A stretch of DNA of 64,000 bases from Pedobacter sandarakinus (GCF_026240095.1 NZ_JAPIVG010000001.1:558001-622000), one strand, 5' to 3'; counted from the first letter of the stretch, positions 54,207 through 63,244 are shown. The notes: generated from the letters alone by a model not told the origin. Program-made: numbers and translations.

Positions 54207-54509
54207 ATGGATCACGTCGAAGTTTTCAAAGCATTATCAAATAAATCGCGGTTACAAATTCTAGATTGGTTAAAAGATCCCGCAACCAATTTCCCAGATC
54301 AGCTTAACCCCGATTTCGAAAACGTTGGCGTATGCGTTGGTCAGATTCAAATAAAGGCGGGCTTATCGCAAAGTACCATATCCGAATACCTATCCATATT
54401 ACAGCGTGCCAACCTGGTATGTGCCACCCGTGTAGGGCAATGGACCTATTACAAACGGAATGCCGCGGGATTACAAATGCTAAGTGAAATCATCAATACA
54501 GAAATATAA
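54207..54509 (+). CDS. ArsR-family winged-helix transcriptional regulator
   Basis: A 100-residue dimeric repressor-type regulator. I start it at 54207 (MDHVEVFKALSNKSRLQIL); the frame runs 12 codons further upstream, but that overlaps the promoter. The winged helix is typical: KALSNKSRLQILDWL, then VGQIQIKAGLSQSTISEYLSIL as recognition helices and LVCATRVGQWTYYKRN as the wing. Two Cys residues (VGVCVG and LVCATR) could sense electrophiles, but no classical metal site is seen. It lies 12 bp before the ene reductase and probably controls it. Confidence 0.9.
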   Translation: MDHVEVFKALSNKSRLQILDWLKDPATNFPDQLNPDFENVGVCVGQIQIKAGLSQSTISEYLSILQRANLVCATRVGQWTYYKRNAAGLQMLSEIINTEI

Positions 54510-54521
54510 AAATTAAAAATC

Positions 54522-55622
54522 ATGAATACAGATAGTTTATACAAGCCTTTCAGCTTAAAAACACTTCATACAAAAAACCGGATTGTAATGGCTCCGATGA
54601 CGAGGTCTTTTTCTCCCAACGGGGTGCCAACAGATGAGGTAGCAGCTTACTACACTAAGCGGGCCATAGGAGAAGTTGGCCTAATCTTATCAGAGGGTAC
54701 AGTTATTAATCGTCCATCTTCATCTGCAGACCCTAATATTCCCCATTTTTATGGCGAACAAGCATTAGCGGGTTGGCAGAAAGTAATTAATGATGTTCAC
54801 AAAGCTGGCGGCCAAATGGGCCCTCAAATTTGGCATCAAGGGGTAATGGAGAACCACGCATCTGGTTGGTTACCTAGCGCTCCGTTCGAAGGACCTTCAT
54901 CTTTGAATAAACCGGGCTTTGAAAATGGAGTACCTATGACAGATGCAGCCATTGCCGATACCATTGCGGCCTTTGGGCAAGCTGCAGCAGACGCCAAAGC
55001 CCTTGGTTTCGATACCGTAGAAATCCACGGTGCGCATCAGTATTTAATAGATCAGTTTTTTTGGGATGCAACCAATAATCGTAAAGATATTTATGGCGGA
55101 AAAACCCTTGCCGAACGTACACGTTTTGCTGTTGAAGTAATTAAAGAAGTCCGCCACCGTGTTGGAGAAGATTTCGCTTTGATTATCCGTCTCTCTCAAT
55201 TTAAACCAGCAGCATACGATTTTAAACTTGCGAAAAATGAGCAGGAAATGGAGCATTGGTTAACACCTTTGGCAGATGCAGGAATAGACATCTTCCATTG
55301 CTCACAACGGAGGTTCTGGGAGCCAGAATTTGATGGATCTGACTTAAATTTTGCTGGTTGGGCAAAAAAACTTACTGGCAAAGCAACCATTAGCGTTGGT
55401 TCTGTTGGTTTAGATGGCGATTTCTTTGGCGCATTTGCCGGACAAAGTTCGCAGCCTAGTTCGCTCGATGAGTTGGTACGCAGGATGGATCGTGGAGATT
55501 TTGACCTGGTTGCTGTTGGCAGACCACTTCTTGCCGACCCAAATTGGGTAGAAAAAATTAAGAACAACCGAAATGACGAACTGAAAGGCTTCACAAAAGA
55601 CGCTTTGATGGAACTGGTATAA
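54522..55622 (+). CDS. Old Yellow Enzyme-family ene reductase
   Basis: FMN-dependent NAD(P)H oxidoreductase that reduces activated C=C bonds (NemA/OYE type). The 366 residues form a TIM barrel: LHTKNRIVMAPMTRSFSPNGVPTDEV near the start, PQIWHQGV, and the substrate-binding pair His169/His172 in VEIHGAHQYLIDQFFWD (the second residue is often Asn in other OYEs). NNRKDIYGGKTLAERTRFAVEVI and FDLVAVGRPLLADPNWVEKI (phosphate-binding end) complete it. Co-transcribed with the ArsR gene; probable role is detoxification of reactive enones or nitro compounds. Confidence 0.94.
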   Translation: MNTDSLYKPFSLKTLHTKNRIVMAPMTRSFSPNGVPTDEVAAYYTKRAIGEVGLILSEGTVINRPSSSADPNIPHFYGEQALAGWQKVINDVHKAGGQMGPQIWHQGVMENHASGWLPSAPFEGPSSLNKPGFENGVPMTDAAIADTIAAFGQAAADAKALGFDTVEIHGAHQYLIDQFFWDATNNRKDIYGGKTLAERTRFAVEVIKEVRHRVGEDFALIIRLSQFKPAAYDFKLAKNEQEMEHWLTPLADAGIDIFHCSQRRFWEPEFDGSDLNFAGWAKKLTGKATISVGSVGLDGDFFGAFAGQSSQPSSLDELVRRMDRGDFDLVAVGRPLLADPNWVEKIKNNRNDELKGFTKDALMELV

Positions 55623-55642
55623 TTCCATACTTCAAAAGCTCC

Positions 55643-55775
55643 AAGAGGTTATATCCTGTTAGAAAATCATCTAAAAAAACTAACCATGATTGGTAAATTT
55701 AAAAGCTGATAAAACATGTTTTAAATTTACCTGGCTTAGTTGGCTGTTGATTAAACTAGTGTGATATAACCTCTT
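55643..55775. repeat. nested inverted-repeat element (MITE-like or structured RNA)
   Basis: The gap between the ene reductase and pirin genes contains nested perfect inverted repeats. The outer arms are AAGAGGTTATATC (55643) and GATATAACCTCTT (55763), 13 bp. The next are AACTAA and TTAGTT. The inner arms are GGTAAATTTAAAA (55692) and TTTTAAATTTACC (55719), 13 bp with a 14-base loop. Further T's follow the outer right arm. No reading frame or matching direct repeat at its edges is visible. It may be a short mobile-element remnant, a long terminator or a small RNA. Confidence 0.6.
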
Positions 55776-55857
55776 TTTTCTTGTTAGCGAAGTAAACCCC
55801 AGCCCGTGAATGTTGGGATTGCAAAAAAATCGTTAATTTCACATTAAAAGCGAATAT

Positions 55858-56748
55858 ATGTCGAACATTTCACTAATAATAGAAGAGAGGCCAGCCAATA
55901 TTGGCAACTTCATGGTTGGAAGATTATTGCCTTTTAGAGAGAAAAGGATGGTTGGCCCCTTTGCATTTATTGACCATATGGGACCTTCGGCAATGAGCAA
56001 TCATGAGAACCTGGATGTTCCACCCCATCCACATATTGGCCTATCAACATTAACTTTTTTATTTGAAGGAGAAGTAGCGCATAAGGATAGTTTGGGTACA
56101 TCAATTATTATTAAACCCGGGCAAGTAAATTGGATGACTGCAGGAAAAGGAATTGTGCACTCGGAAAGGACCCCTAACTATCTTCGCGATACGGATAAAA
56201 TGCTGCACGGGTTACAAATTTGGGTTGCGCTACCCAAGGCCTTGGAATTAATGTCTCCAGAATTTTGCCACATCGAAGCGCAAGACATACCCACTTGGAG
56301 CGAGAACAATGTACAATTCAAGCTAATAGCAGGCGAAGCACTGGAAAGAAAATCTCCCGTACCTGTTTTCTCCCCATTATATTTTATAGAAATTAAAAGT
56401 ACTTCACGGCAAACGCTAAATTTAGGCGATAAACTTTTTGGTGAAAGTGCATTATATATATTAGAGGGAGGGGTAGAAAGCGATGGACACTTATTCGAAT
56501 CTAAACTGATATTGATTGCTAACGATGCCAAGTTATGTTCATTTACAATTTTGGAAAACACAACCATATATATCTTCGGTGGCGAACCGTTCCCTGAAGA
56601 AAGGTTTATATACTGGAACTTTGTTGCATCAGATAAGGCACTTATAGACAAGGCTAAACAAGACTGGCTAGATCAAACATTCGATCCTGTTCCAGGGGAA
56701 ATTGAATTTGTTCCCCTACCGAACCAAAATCCTTATCTTAAAAAATAA
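55858..56748 (+). CDS. pirin family protein
   Basis: Bicupin metalloprotein of 296 residues. The N-terminal cupin carries the metal ligands His57, His59, His101 and Glu103 (DVPPHPHIGLSTLTFLFEGE and TAGKGIVHSERTP), with the same numbering as recalled for human pirin (56, 58, 101, 103). The C-terminal cupin (FIEIKSTSRQTLNLGDKLF, ALYILEGGVESDGHLF) is the regulatory-like half. Bacterial pirins include quercetin-oxidising and transcription- or enzyme-modulating members; which applies here is unknown. An AT-rich gap precedes it with no clear promoter. Confidence 0.92.
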   Translation: MSNISLIIEERPANIGNFMVGRLLPFREKRMVGPFAFIDHMGPSAMSNHENLDVPPHPHIGLSTLTFLFEGEVAHKDSLGTSIIIKPGQVNWMTAGKGIVHSERTPNYLRDTDKMLHGLQIWVALPKALELMSPEFCHIEAQDIPTWSENNVQFKLIAGEALERKSPVPVFSPLYFIEIKSTSRQTLNLGDKLFGESALYILEGGVESDGHLFESKLILIANDAKLCSFTILENTTIYIFGGEPFPEERFIYWNFVASDKALIDKAKQDWLDQTFDPVPGEIEFVPLPNQNPYLKK

Positions 56749-56779
56749 GTGGATACTGCCCATTTTTTTTGAGAACAAC

Positions 56780-57940
56780 TTATTTTTTGAAGAGATTCAT
56801 GTTTAAGGAGATGGCTACGCCTGTTGATGATAGTTTAGCGTTACCATAACCAATGCCAGTTAGCGGAATCTTCATAAATGGTGTTGCACTAATGCTGAAA
56901 TCATTATTTATTTTATGCTGAAATTCTAGGCCAACGTTAGCAACTCCAAGATAATGTTGATTGCGGTTTTTGACATCGTAATATTGCGGACCCGTGGCGT
57001 TGTTATCATAAGTGTAATTGTAGTCTTCCTCTAACATGAGATAGCTCGATAAACCACCACTCAACATAATCGCATTTTGTTTACGTTGCCATACCTTAAA
57101 ATTGAGGTTAAGGGGAATATCAATTACATCACAATTGGCGTGTATGTTTGATGGTTTATTTTTGAAAACATAGTTTGTATTGGGGCGATACAGACTGAAG
57201 TCAGAATCGTAAACTTTTTTAGCATACAAAACTCCTGTGCTTATGCTCAGTTTTTGATTTAAAACTACAGTTGCTGTTAAACCAAAACCCCCACTTAAAC
57301 TATTTTTCCCAGATTTTTGTACTGTTGTTAAATCTGGCGCTGCCAAAATACTCATTACCAATCGGGGTTTAGATTTAACGACAGTACTTGGCACATCCTT
57401 TTCCATTACGCCATCAGGTATTGTTGCATGTTCAGCCTGCAAACCAATGTGGCTGTAAGGTGTACTCGAAATATTTGTAGTAAGACTTAAAGGTGATAAT
57501 TGTTTAAGGTACAAGGCACTATCCGAATATTGAAACGAGACATTGGTCTCATTGGAGGCATAACCAATTTTGCGCTCTGGCTTGGTGAGCTCAACATTAC
57601 GATCAACATTTACACTTTTTGGTATGTTTTCTTCTATTAATTTTTCTGAGGATGAATAAGGATTTTCTGGCTTATTCGAGATAGTTTGCTTAGCCGGAGT
57701 GCGGCGGGCATTCTTTTGTGTTCTTACCTGTTGTGAAGAATAATCTCCAACAAAGAAAATAACAATCAAAGTAGCAGCAATGCCAACAAGTGCACTTATC
57801 CAAATTGCAGGAATAAGATTATTCTTCCGCCTCGGATGTAATCTGTTTTCCAGTTTTTCCCAGTCTAAATCATTAAATGGCGTATCTGGTTGTAATAATT
57901 TATCTTTGAATAATTTATCTATATCTCTGCTCTCTCTCAT
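56780..57940 (-). CDS. membrane-anchored protein with outer-membrane beta-barrel-like C-terminus
   Basis: A 386-residue protein with an unusual layout. The N-terminal 40 residues are cytoplasmic-like and charged (DIDKLFKDKLLQPDTPFNDLDWEKLENRL), then comes one membrane helix at about 42-64. A disordered periplasmic linker follows (about 70-185). The C-terminal 190 residues have alternating amphipathic strands typical of porin-like barrels (SGGFGLTATVVLNQKLSISTGVLYAKKV, NAIMLSGGLSSYLMLEEDYNY), ending FKK. Its ATG overlaps the stop of the sigma gene upstream (ATGA), so it is very probably the anti-sigma partner. How one chain spans both membranes is not clear. Confidence 0.8.
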   Translation of the reverse strand: MRESRDIDKLFKDKLLQPDTPFNDLDWEKLENRLHPRRKNNLIPAIWISALVGIAATLIVIFFVGDYSSQQVRTQKNARRTPAKQTISNKPENPYSSSEKLIEENIPKSVNVDRNVELTKPERKIGYASNETNVSFQYSDSALYLKQLSPLSLTTNISSTPYSHIGLQAEHATIPDGVMEKDVPSTVVKSKPRLVMSILAAPDLTTVQKSGKNSLSGGFGLTATVVLNQKLSISTGVLYAKKVYDSDFSLYRPNTNYVFKNKPSNIHANCDVIDIPLNLNFKVWQRKQNAIMLSGGLSSYLMLEEDYNYTYDNNATGPQYYDVKNRNQHYLGVANVGLEFQHKINNDFSISATPFMKIPLTGIGYGNAKLSSTGVAISLNMNLFKK

Positions 57941-58572
57941 TGCAAATTTGTATTTAATTTAACCTGTAAAAGGCCTGTGTCTAAATTCGATGCATTTACT
58001 TCATAAGTTTTAGAATCGATATTTTTTAGCATTTCCTGCAGTTTTTGTCTGGCTTTGAATAGGTTTGATTTTGATGTGCCCACCGATATATTAAGTTGCG
58101 TTGCTATTTCTTCGTGGCTAAAGCCATCAATAGCAAAAAGGTTAAAAACAGTTCTGTAAGCAGGAGTTAGGTTCTGGATCATCCGTACTAAATCATCGTA
58201 GGCGAGTTTATCGTAGATGGAACTAAGCTCAAAGAATTGCTCCTGCTCGGTTATTTCCAAATGATTGGCAAATTTTAAATTCACTCTATAGAAATCAATG
58301 GCTGTATTAGTTACTATTCTCCCAAGCCATGGCATAAATGACTTGCCAGATTCGTACTTATCAATATTTTTAAATGCTTTAAAGAAAGCATCATTCAGAA
58401 TACCCGCAGCATCTAAACGGTTACTTGCGTAGCGGAGACAAATGCCCATAGCAAAGCCATAGAAATGCTTATAGAGTGCTTTTTGGCAATTTCTATCATT
58501 TCTAGCACAGCCCTCTACCAGCTTCGATATGTTGCTACCTTCACTATGGTTGGTCACTCGATCTCCTTTCAA
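57937..58572 (-). CDS. ECF sigma-70 factor
   Basis: A 211-residue sigma factor: region 2 near KALYKHFYGFAMGICLRYASNRLDAAGILNDAFFKAF and FMPWLGRIVTNTAIDFYR, and region 4 at LTPAYRTVFNLFAIDGFSHEEIATQLNISVGTSKSNLFKARQKL. It lacks the hydrophobic tail of the other sigma factor in this window, and its C-terminal 25 residues are polar. It is translationally coupled (4-bp overlap) to the membrane-anchored barrel-like gene, a common sigma/anti-sigma arrangement in Bacteroidota. Its targets are unknown. Confidence 0.93.
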   Translation of the reverse strand: MKGDRVTNHSEGSNISKLVEGCARNDRNCQKALYKHFYGFAMGICLRYASNRLDAAGILNDAFFKAFKNIDKYESGKSFMPWLGRIVTNTAIDFYRVNLKFANHLEITEQEQFFELSSIYDKLAYDDLVRMIQNLTPAYRTVFNLFAIDGFSHEEIATQLNISVGTSKSNLFKARQKLQEMLKNIDSKTYEVNASNLDTGLLQVKLNTNLQ

Positions 58573-58718
58573 ACTACATTACGGCTAAGAGTTTATAATA
58601 GTTGCTTGGTAAATCATTTATTTATGAATTTTATTTCGGAGCATTCGTAAACCATTCAGGCAACCTTTAGACAGCTTGAACCGTACCGATTCATATAAAA
58701 ACCTAAACACTAAACCTT

Positions 58719-59564
58719 ATGCTAATTTACTTAAAAAAAGGCTTAATAGCCACACTGAGTTTAGCTGCTATGCTTGGCTCAGGATGCAAAAAAAAAGGAG
58801 TTGATCCGATAATTGAGAAACAAGGTATACAAACAGCTACAGATGCTAAGTTTGGCGCAATTTTAACTGATAAGGGAGGCAAAACGCTATATATGTTCGC
58901 CACAGATGTTACCGGAACAGCGAATTGTAGCGGAACATGCGAAACCCTTTGGCCGCCATTTTATGCTGGCGAGGAAAGTAACGACCAGAATTTAGACAAG
59001 GCGCAAGTTGGTGAAATAACGAGGGCCGATGGTAGGAAACAGAGTACTTACAAGGGATACCCACTATATTACTATGCAAGTGATGTTGTGGCAGGGGATA
59101 TAAAGGGAGATGCGTTTGGTGGAAATTGGTTTGTAGCCAAGCCTGATTATTCATTGATGATAGCCAATACACAGCTTGTGGGATTAAACGGAAAGTCTTA
59201 CACCAGCACATACACGGAAGGCACTGGCATAACAAAATATTTTACTGATGCTACGGGTAGAACAATCTATTCTTTTTCTCCGGATAAGAATGGAAAGAAT
59301 AATTTCACCAAAGCCGATTTAACAAACAACACTGTTTGGCCGGTAGTTGAAAATGAGATTAAGAGCTTACCTTCTGTAATTACAAGGGACTTAATTGGTG
59401 TAATTGATGTTTTTGGAAAAAAACAGATGACATATAAAGGATGGCCATTATATTACTTCGGCCAGGATGCAAAACGGGGAGAAACCAAAGGTGTAAGTGT
59501 TGGCGCTGCGCCAGGTTTTTGGCCGCTATTAAATACTGGTACTGCGTTAGCGCCAGCTCCATAA
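58719..59564 (+). CDS. lipoprotein with two COG4315-type repeats
   Basis: A 281-residue lipoprotein (signal LSLAAMLGSGC, Cys23) composed of two related halves. Each has the pattern of a strand pair ending in LY-F or IYSF, then C-GxC-xxWP or NNTVWP, and later KQxTYKGxPLYYxxxD...GDxxGxxFGxxWxxxxP. Examples are GAILTDKGGKTLYMFATDV with CSGTCETLWPP, and KKQMTYKGWPLYYFGQDAKR. These match the secreted repeat of unknown function (Lipoprotein_15). The first half keeps a CxxxC pair (possible metal or disulfide), which the second half has lost. Likely periplasmic or surface located; function unknown. Confidence 0.87.
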   Translation: MLIYLKKGLIATLSLAAMLGSGCKKKGVDPIIEKQGIQTATDAKFGAILTDKGGKTLYMFATDVTGTANCSGTCETLWPPFYAGEESNDQNLDKAQVGEITRADGRKQSTYKGYPLYYYASDVVAGDIKGDAFGGNWFVAKPDYSLMIANTQLVGLNGKSYTSTYTEGTGITKYFTDATGRTIYSFSPDKNGKNNFTKADLTNNTVWPVVENEIKSLPSVITRDLIGVIDVFGKKQMTYKGWPLYYFGQDAKRGETKGVSVGAAPGFWPLLNTGTALAPAP

Positions 59565-59588
59565 AAATATTGGTTAGGAGGAGAGGGA

Positions 59589-59621
59589 GGCTAGCCGGAG
59601 GATTCTGGCTGGCCATTTTTA
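59589..59621 (+). terminator. terminator after the COG4315-type lipoprotein gene
   Basis: GGCTAGCCGG and CTGGCTGGCC form a ten-bp stem (with G-T wobbles) around AGGATT, followed by ATTTTT. Confidence 0.75.
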
Positions 59622-60017
59622 AGCTTCCAGCAATGCATTCTTAATTCTTTCCGCAGCATCTGCAAGTTCTTCTTGCGTTGGATTTAGTTTAGGTTTGCTG
59701 AAGTTCATATCACTTACATTATTCATCGGTATCAAATGAATGTGGGCATGCGGAACTTCGAGACCAATAACAGAAACACCGACCTTTTTGCAGGGATATG
59801 CCGCCTTTACCCCTTTGGCAACGATTTTGGCAAACATCCAAAGACCAACAAACAAATCTTCTTCCATATCGAAAATATAATCTACTTCGATTTTAGGAAT
59901 CACAAGCACATGCCCTGCAGTAAGTGGTTGCACATCCAAAAAGGCAAGGTATTCTACCGTTTCTGCAACAACATGGGCATTAATTTCTCCGGCAACAATT
60001 TTAGAAAAGATAGTCAT
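59619..60017 (-). CDS. HIT family nucleotide-binding protein
   Basis: A 132-residue histidine-triad protein. The triad is VPHAHIHLIPM (His90, His92, His94), preceded by the phosphate-contact strands YLAFLDVQPLTAGHVLVIPK. HIT proteins of this bacterial HinT-like type hydrolyse AMP-linked compounds such as phosphoramidates. It lies 66 bp downstream of greA on the same strand and the two are probably co-transcribed. Confidence 0.93.
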   Translation of the reverse strand: MTIFSKIVAGEINAHVVAETVEYLAFLDVQPLTAGHVLVIPKIEVDYIFDMEEDLFVGLWMFAKIVAKGVKAAYPCKKVGVSVIGLEVPHAHIHLIPMNNVSDMNFSKPKLNPTQEELADAAERIKNALLEA

Positions 60018-60083
60018 AATTAAGTTGTAAGTTAAGGGCTATCAGTTGTAAGTGTTGACTCGAAACCGCTAACCCGTAAAACA

Positions 60084-60557
60084 TTATCTAGAAATTTCTA
60101 GCACCTCAAACTGCATTTTACCTGCAGGCACTTCAATTTCTGCAAACTCGCCCACAGATTTACCTAGTAACCCTTGTGCAATTGGCGATTTAACAGAGAT
60201 TTTACCTGTTTTCAAGTCTGCCTCGCTTTCTGCTACAAGCTGATAGGTCATTGTAGCACCGTTTTTAACATTTTTAATTTTCACAATGGATAAAGCCAAA
60301 ACTTTTGATAAGTCTAATTTCGATTCATCAATTAAACGGGCATTAGCCAATGTATTTTTTAGTTTAGCAATCTTTGCTTCGTGCAAACCCTGCGCTTCTT
60401 TAGCAGCATCATACTCTGCGTTTTCTGATAAATCTCCTTTATCCCGTGCTTCAGCAATTGCCTTAGATATTAGCTGACGCCCTGTGGTTGTTAGATAATG
60501 AACTTCCTCTTTTAATTTATCTAACCCCTCTTGTGTGTAGTACGTTACCTCTGTCAT
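60084..60557 (-). CDS. greA: transcription elongation factor GreA
   Basis: Stimulates RNA polymerase to cleave backtracked RNA. The 157 residues are a complete Gre factor: an N-terminal coiled coil (YYTQEGLDKLKEEVHYLTT and AIAEARDKGDLSENAEYDAAKE, carrying the acidic tip Asp/Glu residues) and a C-terminal FKBP-like globular domain (YQLVAESEADLKTGKISVKSPIAQGLLGKSVGE). Typical length is 155-160. It is followed by the HIT gene. Confidence 0.97.
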   Translation of the reverse strand: MTEVTYYTQEGLDKLKEEVHYLTTTGRQLISKAIAEARDKGDLSENAEYDAAKEAQGLHEAKIAKLKNTLANARLIDESKLDLSKVLALSIVKIKNVKNGATMTYQLVAESEADLKTGKISVKSPIAQGLLGKSVGEFAEIEVPAGKMQFEVLEISR

Positions 60558-60836
60558 TGCGCTATTAATTTTATTCGAATACTATAAAAAACAAACAAGA
60601 CTATATAGTTGGTTTGCTACATAGTCTTGCTTCAATTATAACGAAGATAAAATGTGGAAATTACAAAAGCAAATTATTGTCCACGATTTTTGTGATGGTT
60701 ATTGGAATTACAACTATTTCATCGCTAATTTGCCCCACATTTAATTATACAATTAAATTGCTGTCGGTAACATTACCTGATACATTTTCTCAAATTCATT
60801 CAATAACTTTATTTTAGCTGAAATAATTAAGAGAAA

Positions 60837-62717
60837 ATGAAAAAGATCCTTTCCCTAGCCCTACTTATTGGCTTAGGTACATCCTATTTATCAGCACAAG
60901 AGCTTTACATGCCCCGAAACATTAAAGCGGCTTATGCCAATGGTACCCGATCCATTACGGGGAAACCAGGGCCAAACTACTGGCAAAATCATGGTCGATA
61001 TAATATGGAGATAAAAGTCGATGCTGAGACTAAAATAGTGAGTGGCCAGGAAGAAGTTCTATACAGCAATAATAGCAACGACACTTTAAAAACATTGGCC
61101 ATTCGATTTGTGAATAACCTCCACAAACCAACATCTCCGCGTGGGGGTGCCGTTAGCGAAGATTTTTTAAGCACAGGTTTAAATATTTCTGCCTTTTCTG
61201 TTGATGGAACAAGTTACAAGGTAGATAGCAAAAACTGGGGAACGGTTGGAAATGTACGTTTGCAGAAACCACTGCCACCAAAATCAAAAATTACGGTGAA
61301 AATAGAATGGGATTATCCGCTATCAAAAGAAAGCGGCCGTGAAGGCCAAATAGACCCGAATTCTTTCTTTGTGGCCTATAGCTATCCAAGAATTTCTGTT
61401 TACGATGATTACAATGGCTGGGATAGAATTCCACATACTGATAGAGCAGAATTTTACAATGACTTTAACGATTACGTTTTCTCGGTAAAGGCACCCAAAG
61501 ATTATGTGGTTTATGCCACAGGTGATTTCTTAAATCCAGATGAGGTTCTTCAACCTGCCATTGCCGATCGTTTGAAGAAATCATACCAAACGGATGAAGT
61601 TATTCACATTGCCACAGCAGAAGAATTAAAAGAAGGCAAGGTTACCAAACAAAAAGACTGGAACACCTGGAAGTTTCAGGTAAACCACATTACAGACGTT
61701 ACCTTCGCCTTAAGTAACCATTACGTTTGGGATGGCGGAAGTGTGATTGTAGACCCAAAAACCAGTCGTAGAGCAAGTGCGCAAGCTGCCTATAACCCAA
61801 ATACAGGCAAAGATTTTATCAACTCTGTTAAATACAATATTAATGCTTTGGCTTGGTTCTCTAACAATTGGCCGGGCATTCCCTATCCATTTATAAAAAC
61901 CATCGCTTTCCAGGGCTTTGCAGATATGGAATACCCGATGATGGTAAATGACTCGAATTTTGGCGATCCGGTATTTGCACAGTTGGTTCAAGACCATGAA
62001 GTGGCTCATACCTATTTTCCTTTTTACATGGGAATAAACGAAACGCGTTATGCATATATGGATGAGGGATGGGCAACCACTTTTGAATATTTAATTGGAA
62101 TAGCCGAGCATGGTAAGCAGGCCGCAGATGATTTCTACAAGAAATTTAGGGTAAACAGTTACATCAACGATAAATCTACAGAAGAGGATCAACCTATCAT
62201 TACCATGTCTGATCAAGTTTCGGGCGCCGGTTATGGTAATAATTCTTACGGTAAAGCATCACTCTCTTACCTGGCCTTAAAAGATATGCTGGGCGATGAT
62301 TTGTTTAAAAAAGCTTTGCACTTTTATATGAATAACTGGAATGGAAAGCATCCTATTCCGTGGGATTACTTTAATGCCATGAATGCCGGATCTGGCCAAA
62401 ACCTAAACTGGTTTTTTCAAAACTGGTTTTTTACAAATAACTACATCGATTTAGCCCTTACCAAACCACAGATTACCAGTGGAAAAGCAACTTTTGTGGT
62501 AAAAAATGAGGGAGGTTTTGCTATTCCCTTTGATATTGTAGTAACTGACACCGAAGGGAAAGCAGAGCTAATTCACAAAACGCCTGCGGTATGGAAAGTG
62601 AACCAAAAGGAAATGACGATGACAATTAACACCAACCGAAAAATTAAATCGATTAAATTAGACGGTGGCATTTTTATGGATGCAACACCGGCAAACAACA
62701 TCTACGAAGTAAAATAG
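60837..62717 (+). CDS. secreted M1 family zinc aminopeptidase
   Basis: A 626-residue exported peptidase with signal peptide MKKILSLALLIGLGTSYLSA. The gluzincin site is DHEVAHTYFPF with His387, Glu388 and His391, and the third zinc ligand Glu410 lies 18 residues later in YMDEGWATTFEY. The substrate-recognition exopeptidase motif is not the classical GAMEN; the equivalent region reads GFADMEYPMM. A C-terminal immunoglobulin-like domain ends it. It probably acts on peptides in the periplasm. A weak -7-like TAACTTTA lies about 30 bp upstream. It ends at a terminator. Confidence 0.92.
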   Translation: MKKILSLALLIGLGTSYLSAQELYMPRNIKAAYANGTRSITGKPGPNYWQNHGRYNMEIKVDAETKIVSGQEEVLYSNNSNDTLKTLAIRFVNNLHKPTSPRGGAVSEDFLSTGLNISAFSVDGTSYKVDSKNWGTVGNVRLQKPLPPKSKITVKIEWDYPLSKESGREGQIDPNSFFVAYSYPRISVYDDYNGWDRIPHTDRAEFYNDFNDYVFSVKAPKDYVVYATGDFLNPDEVLQPAIADRLKKSYQTDEVIHIATAEELKEGKVTKQKDWNTWKFQVNHITDVTFALSNHYVWDGGSVIVDPKTSRRASAQAAYNPNTGKDFINSVKYNINALAWFSNNWPGIPYPFIKTIAFQGFADMEYPMMVNDSNFGDPVFAQLVQDHEVAHTYFPFYMGINETRYAYMDEGWATTFEYLIGIAEHGKQAADDFYKKFRVNSYINDKSTEEDQPIITMSDQVSGAGYGNNSYGKASLSYLALKDMLGDDLFKKALHFYMNNWNGKHPIPWDYFNAMNAGSGQNLNWFFQNWFFTNNYIDLALTKPQITSGKATFVVKNEGGFAIPFDIVVTDTEGKAELIHKTPAVWKVNQKEMTMTINTNRKIKSIKLDGGIFMDATPANNIYEVK

Positions 62718-62723
62718 TATAAG

Positions 62724-62759
62724 GTACAGTTGGTGATTTCTAAGAATCGCCAACTGTAC
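62724..62759. terminator. bidirectional terminator between the M1 peptidase and OsmC genes
   Basis: GTACAGTTGG and CCAACTGTAC, extended by GATT and AATC around one mismatch, form a long stem with a six-base loop. It lies seven bp after the M1 stop and nine bp from the end of the convergent OsmC gene. The plus side is followed by ATTTTAAG. Confidence 0.78.
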
Positions 62760-62767
62760 ATTTTAAG

Positions 62768-63244
62768 TTAGCTGTTCTCTGCCTTGCAGCTTGCGTCATG
62801 CTTAACCGGAAAGTTGAGGGAATTTGCAATGAAACACATCTTATTAGCTTCTAAATGTAACGATTCTGCCAGGTCGAAATGCGCCTTATCGGCTATTAAT
62901 ACCTGCGGGTGTAAGGTTACTTCTCTAAACTTGCCACTTCCATCTGCCGACTCTTCCATAGTACCCACCGCCTCGTCTTTATAATCTATAACAACGATTT
63001 CGTGTTTCGAGCATAGGTGCAAATACCAGAGCATGTGGCAGCTCGAAATGGAAGCTAATAATAGGTCTTCAGGATTGTACTTGGATTTATCGCCAAGAAA
63101 AGCAGAATCCGAAGATCCGGAAATATCGGCTTTGCCATTTACAGAAATTAAATAATCGCGATCATAAGAGCGGTAATCCATTGTACCAGAACCCTTATTG
63201 CCAGTCCAGGTTACCGTGGTTTTGTATAGGTGATCTTTCGGCAT
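62768..63244 (-). CDS. OsmC-family peroxiredoxin-like protein
   Basis: A 158-residue thiol-dependent peroxidase-type protein. The peroxidatic Cys69 lies in LLLASISSCHMLWYLHLC and the second Cys137 in ANKMCFIANSLNFP, the spacing used by OsmC/Ohr enzymes to reduce organic hydroperoxides. The YhfA-like N-terminus (VTWTGNKGSGTMDYRSYDRDY) includes a three-strand beta sheet that swaps in the dimer. It is convergent with the M1 gene and monocistronic as far as can be seen. Confidence 0.93.
   Translation of the reverse strand: MPKDHLYKTTVTWTGNKGSGTMDYRSYDRDYLISVNGKADISGSSDSAFLGDKSKYNPEDLLLASISSCHMLWYLHLCSKHEIVVIDYKDEAVGTMEESADGSGKFREVTLHPQVLIADKAHFDLAESLHLEANKMCFIANSLNFPVKHDASCKAENS

Noticed and set aside
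56178..56651. 157-residue minus-strand frame in the pirin gene
   Set aside because: Antisense shadow of the pirin coding sequence, whose metal-ligand motifs are intact.
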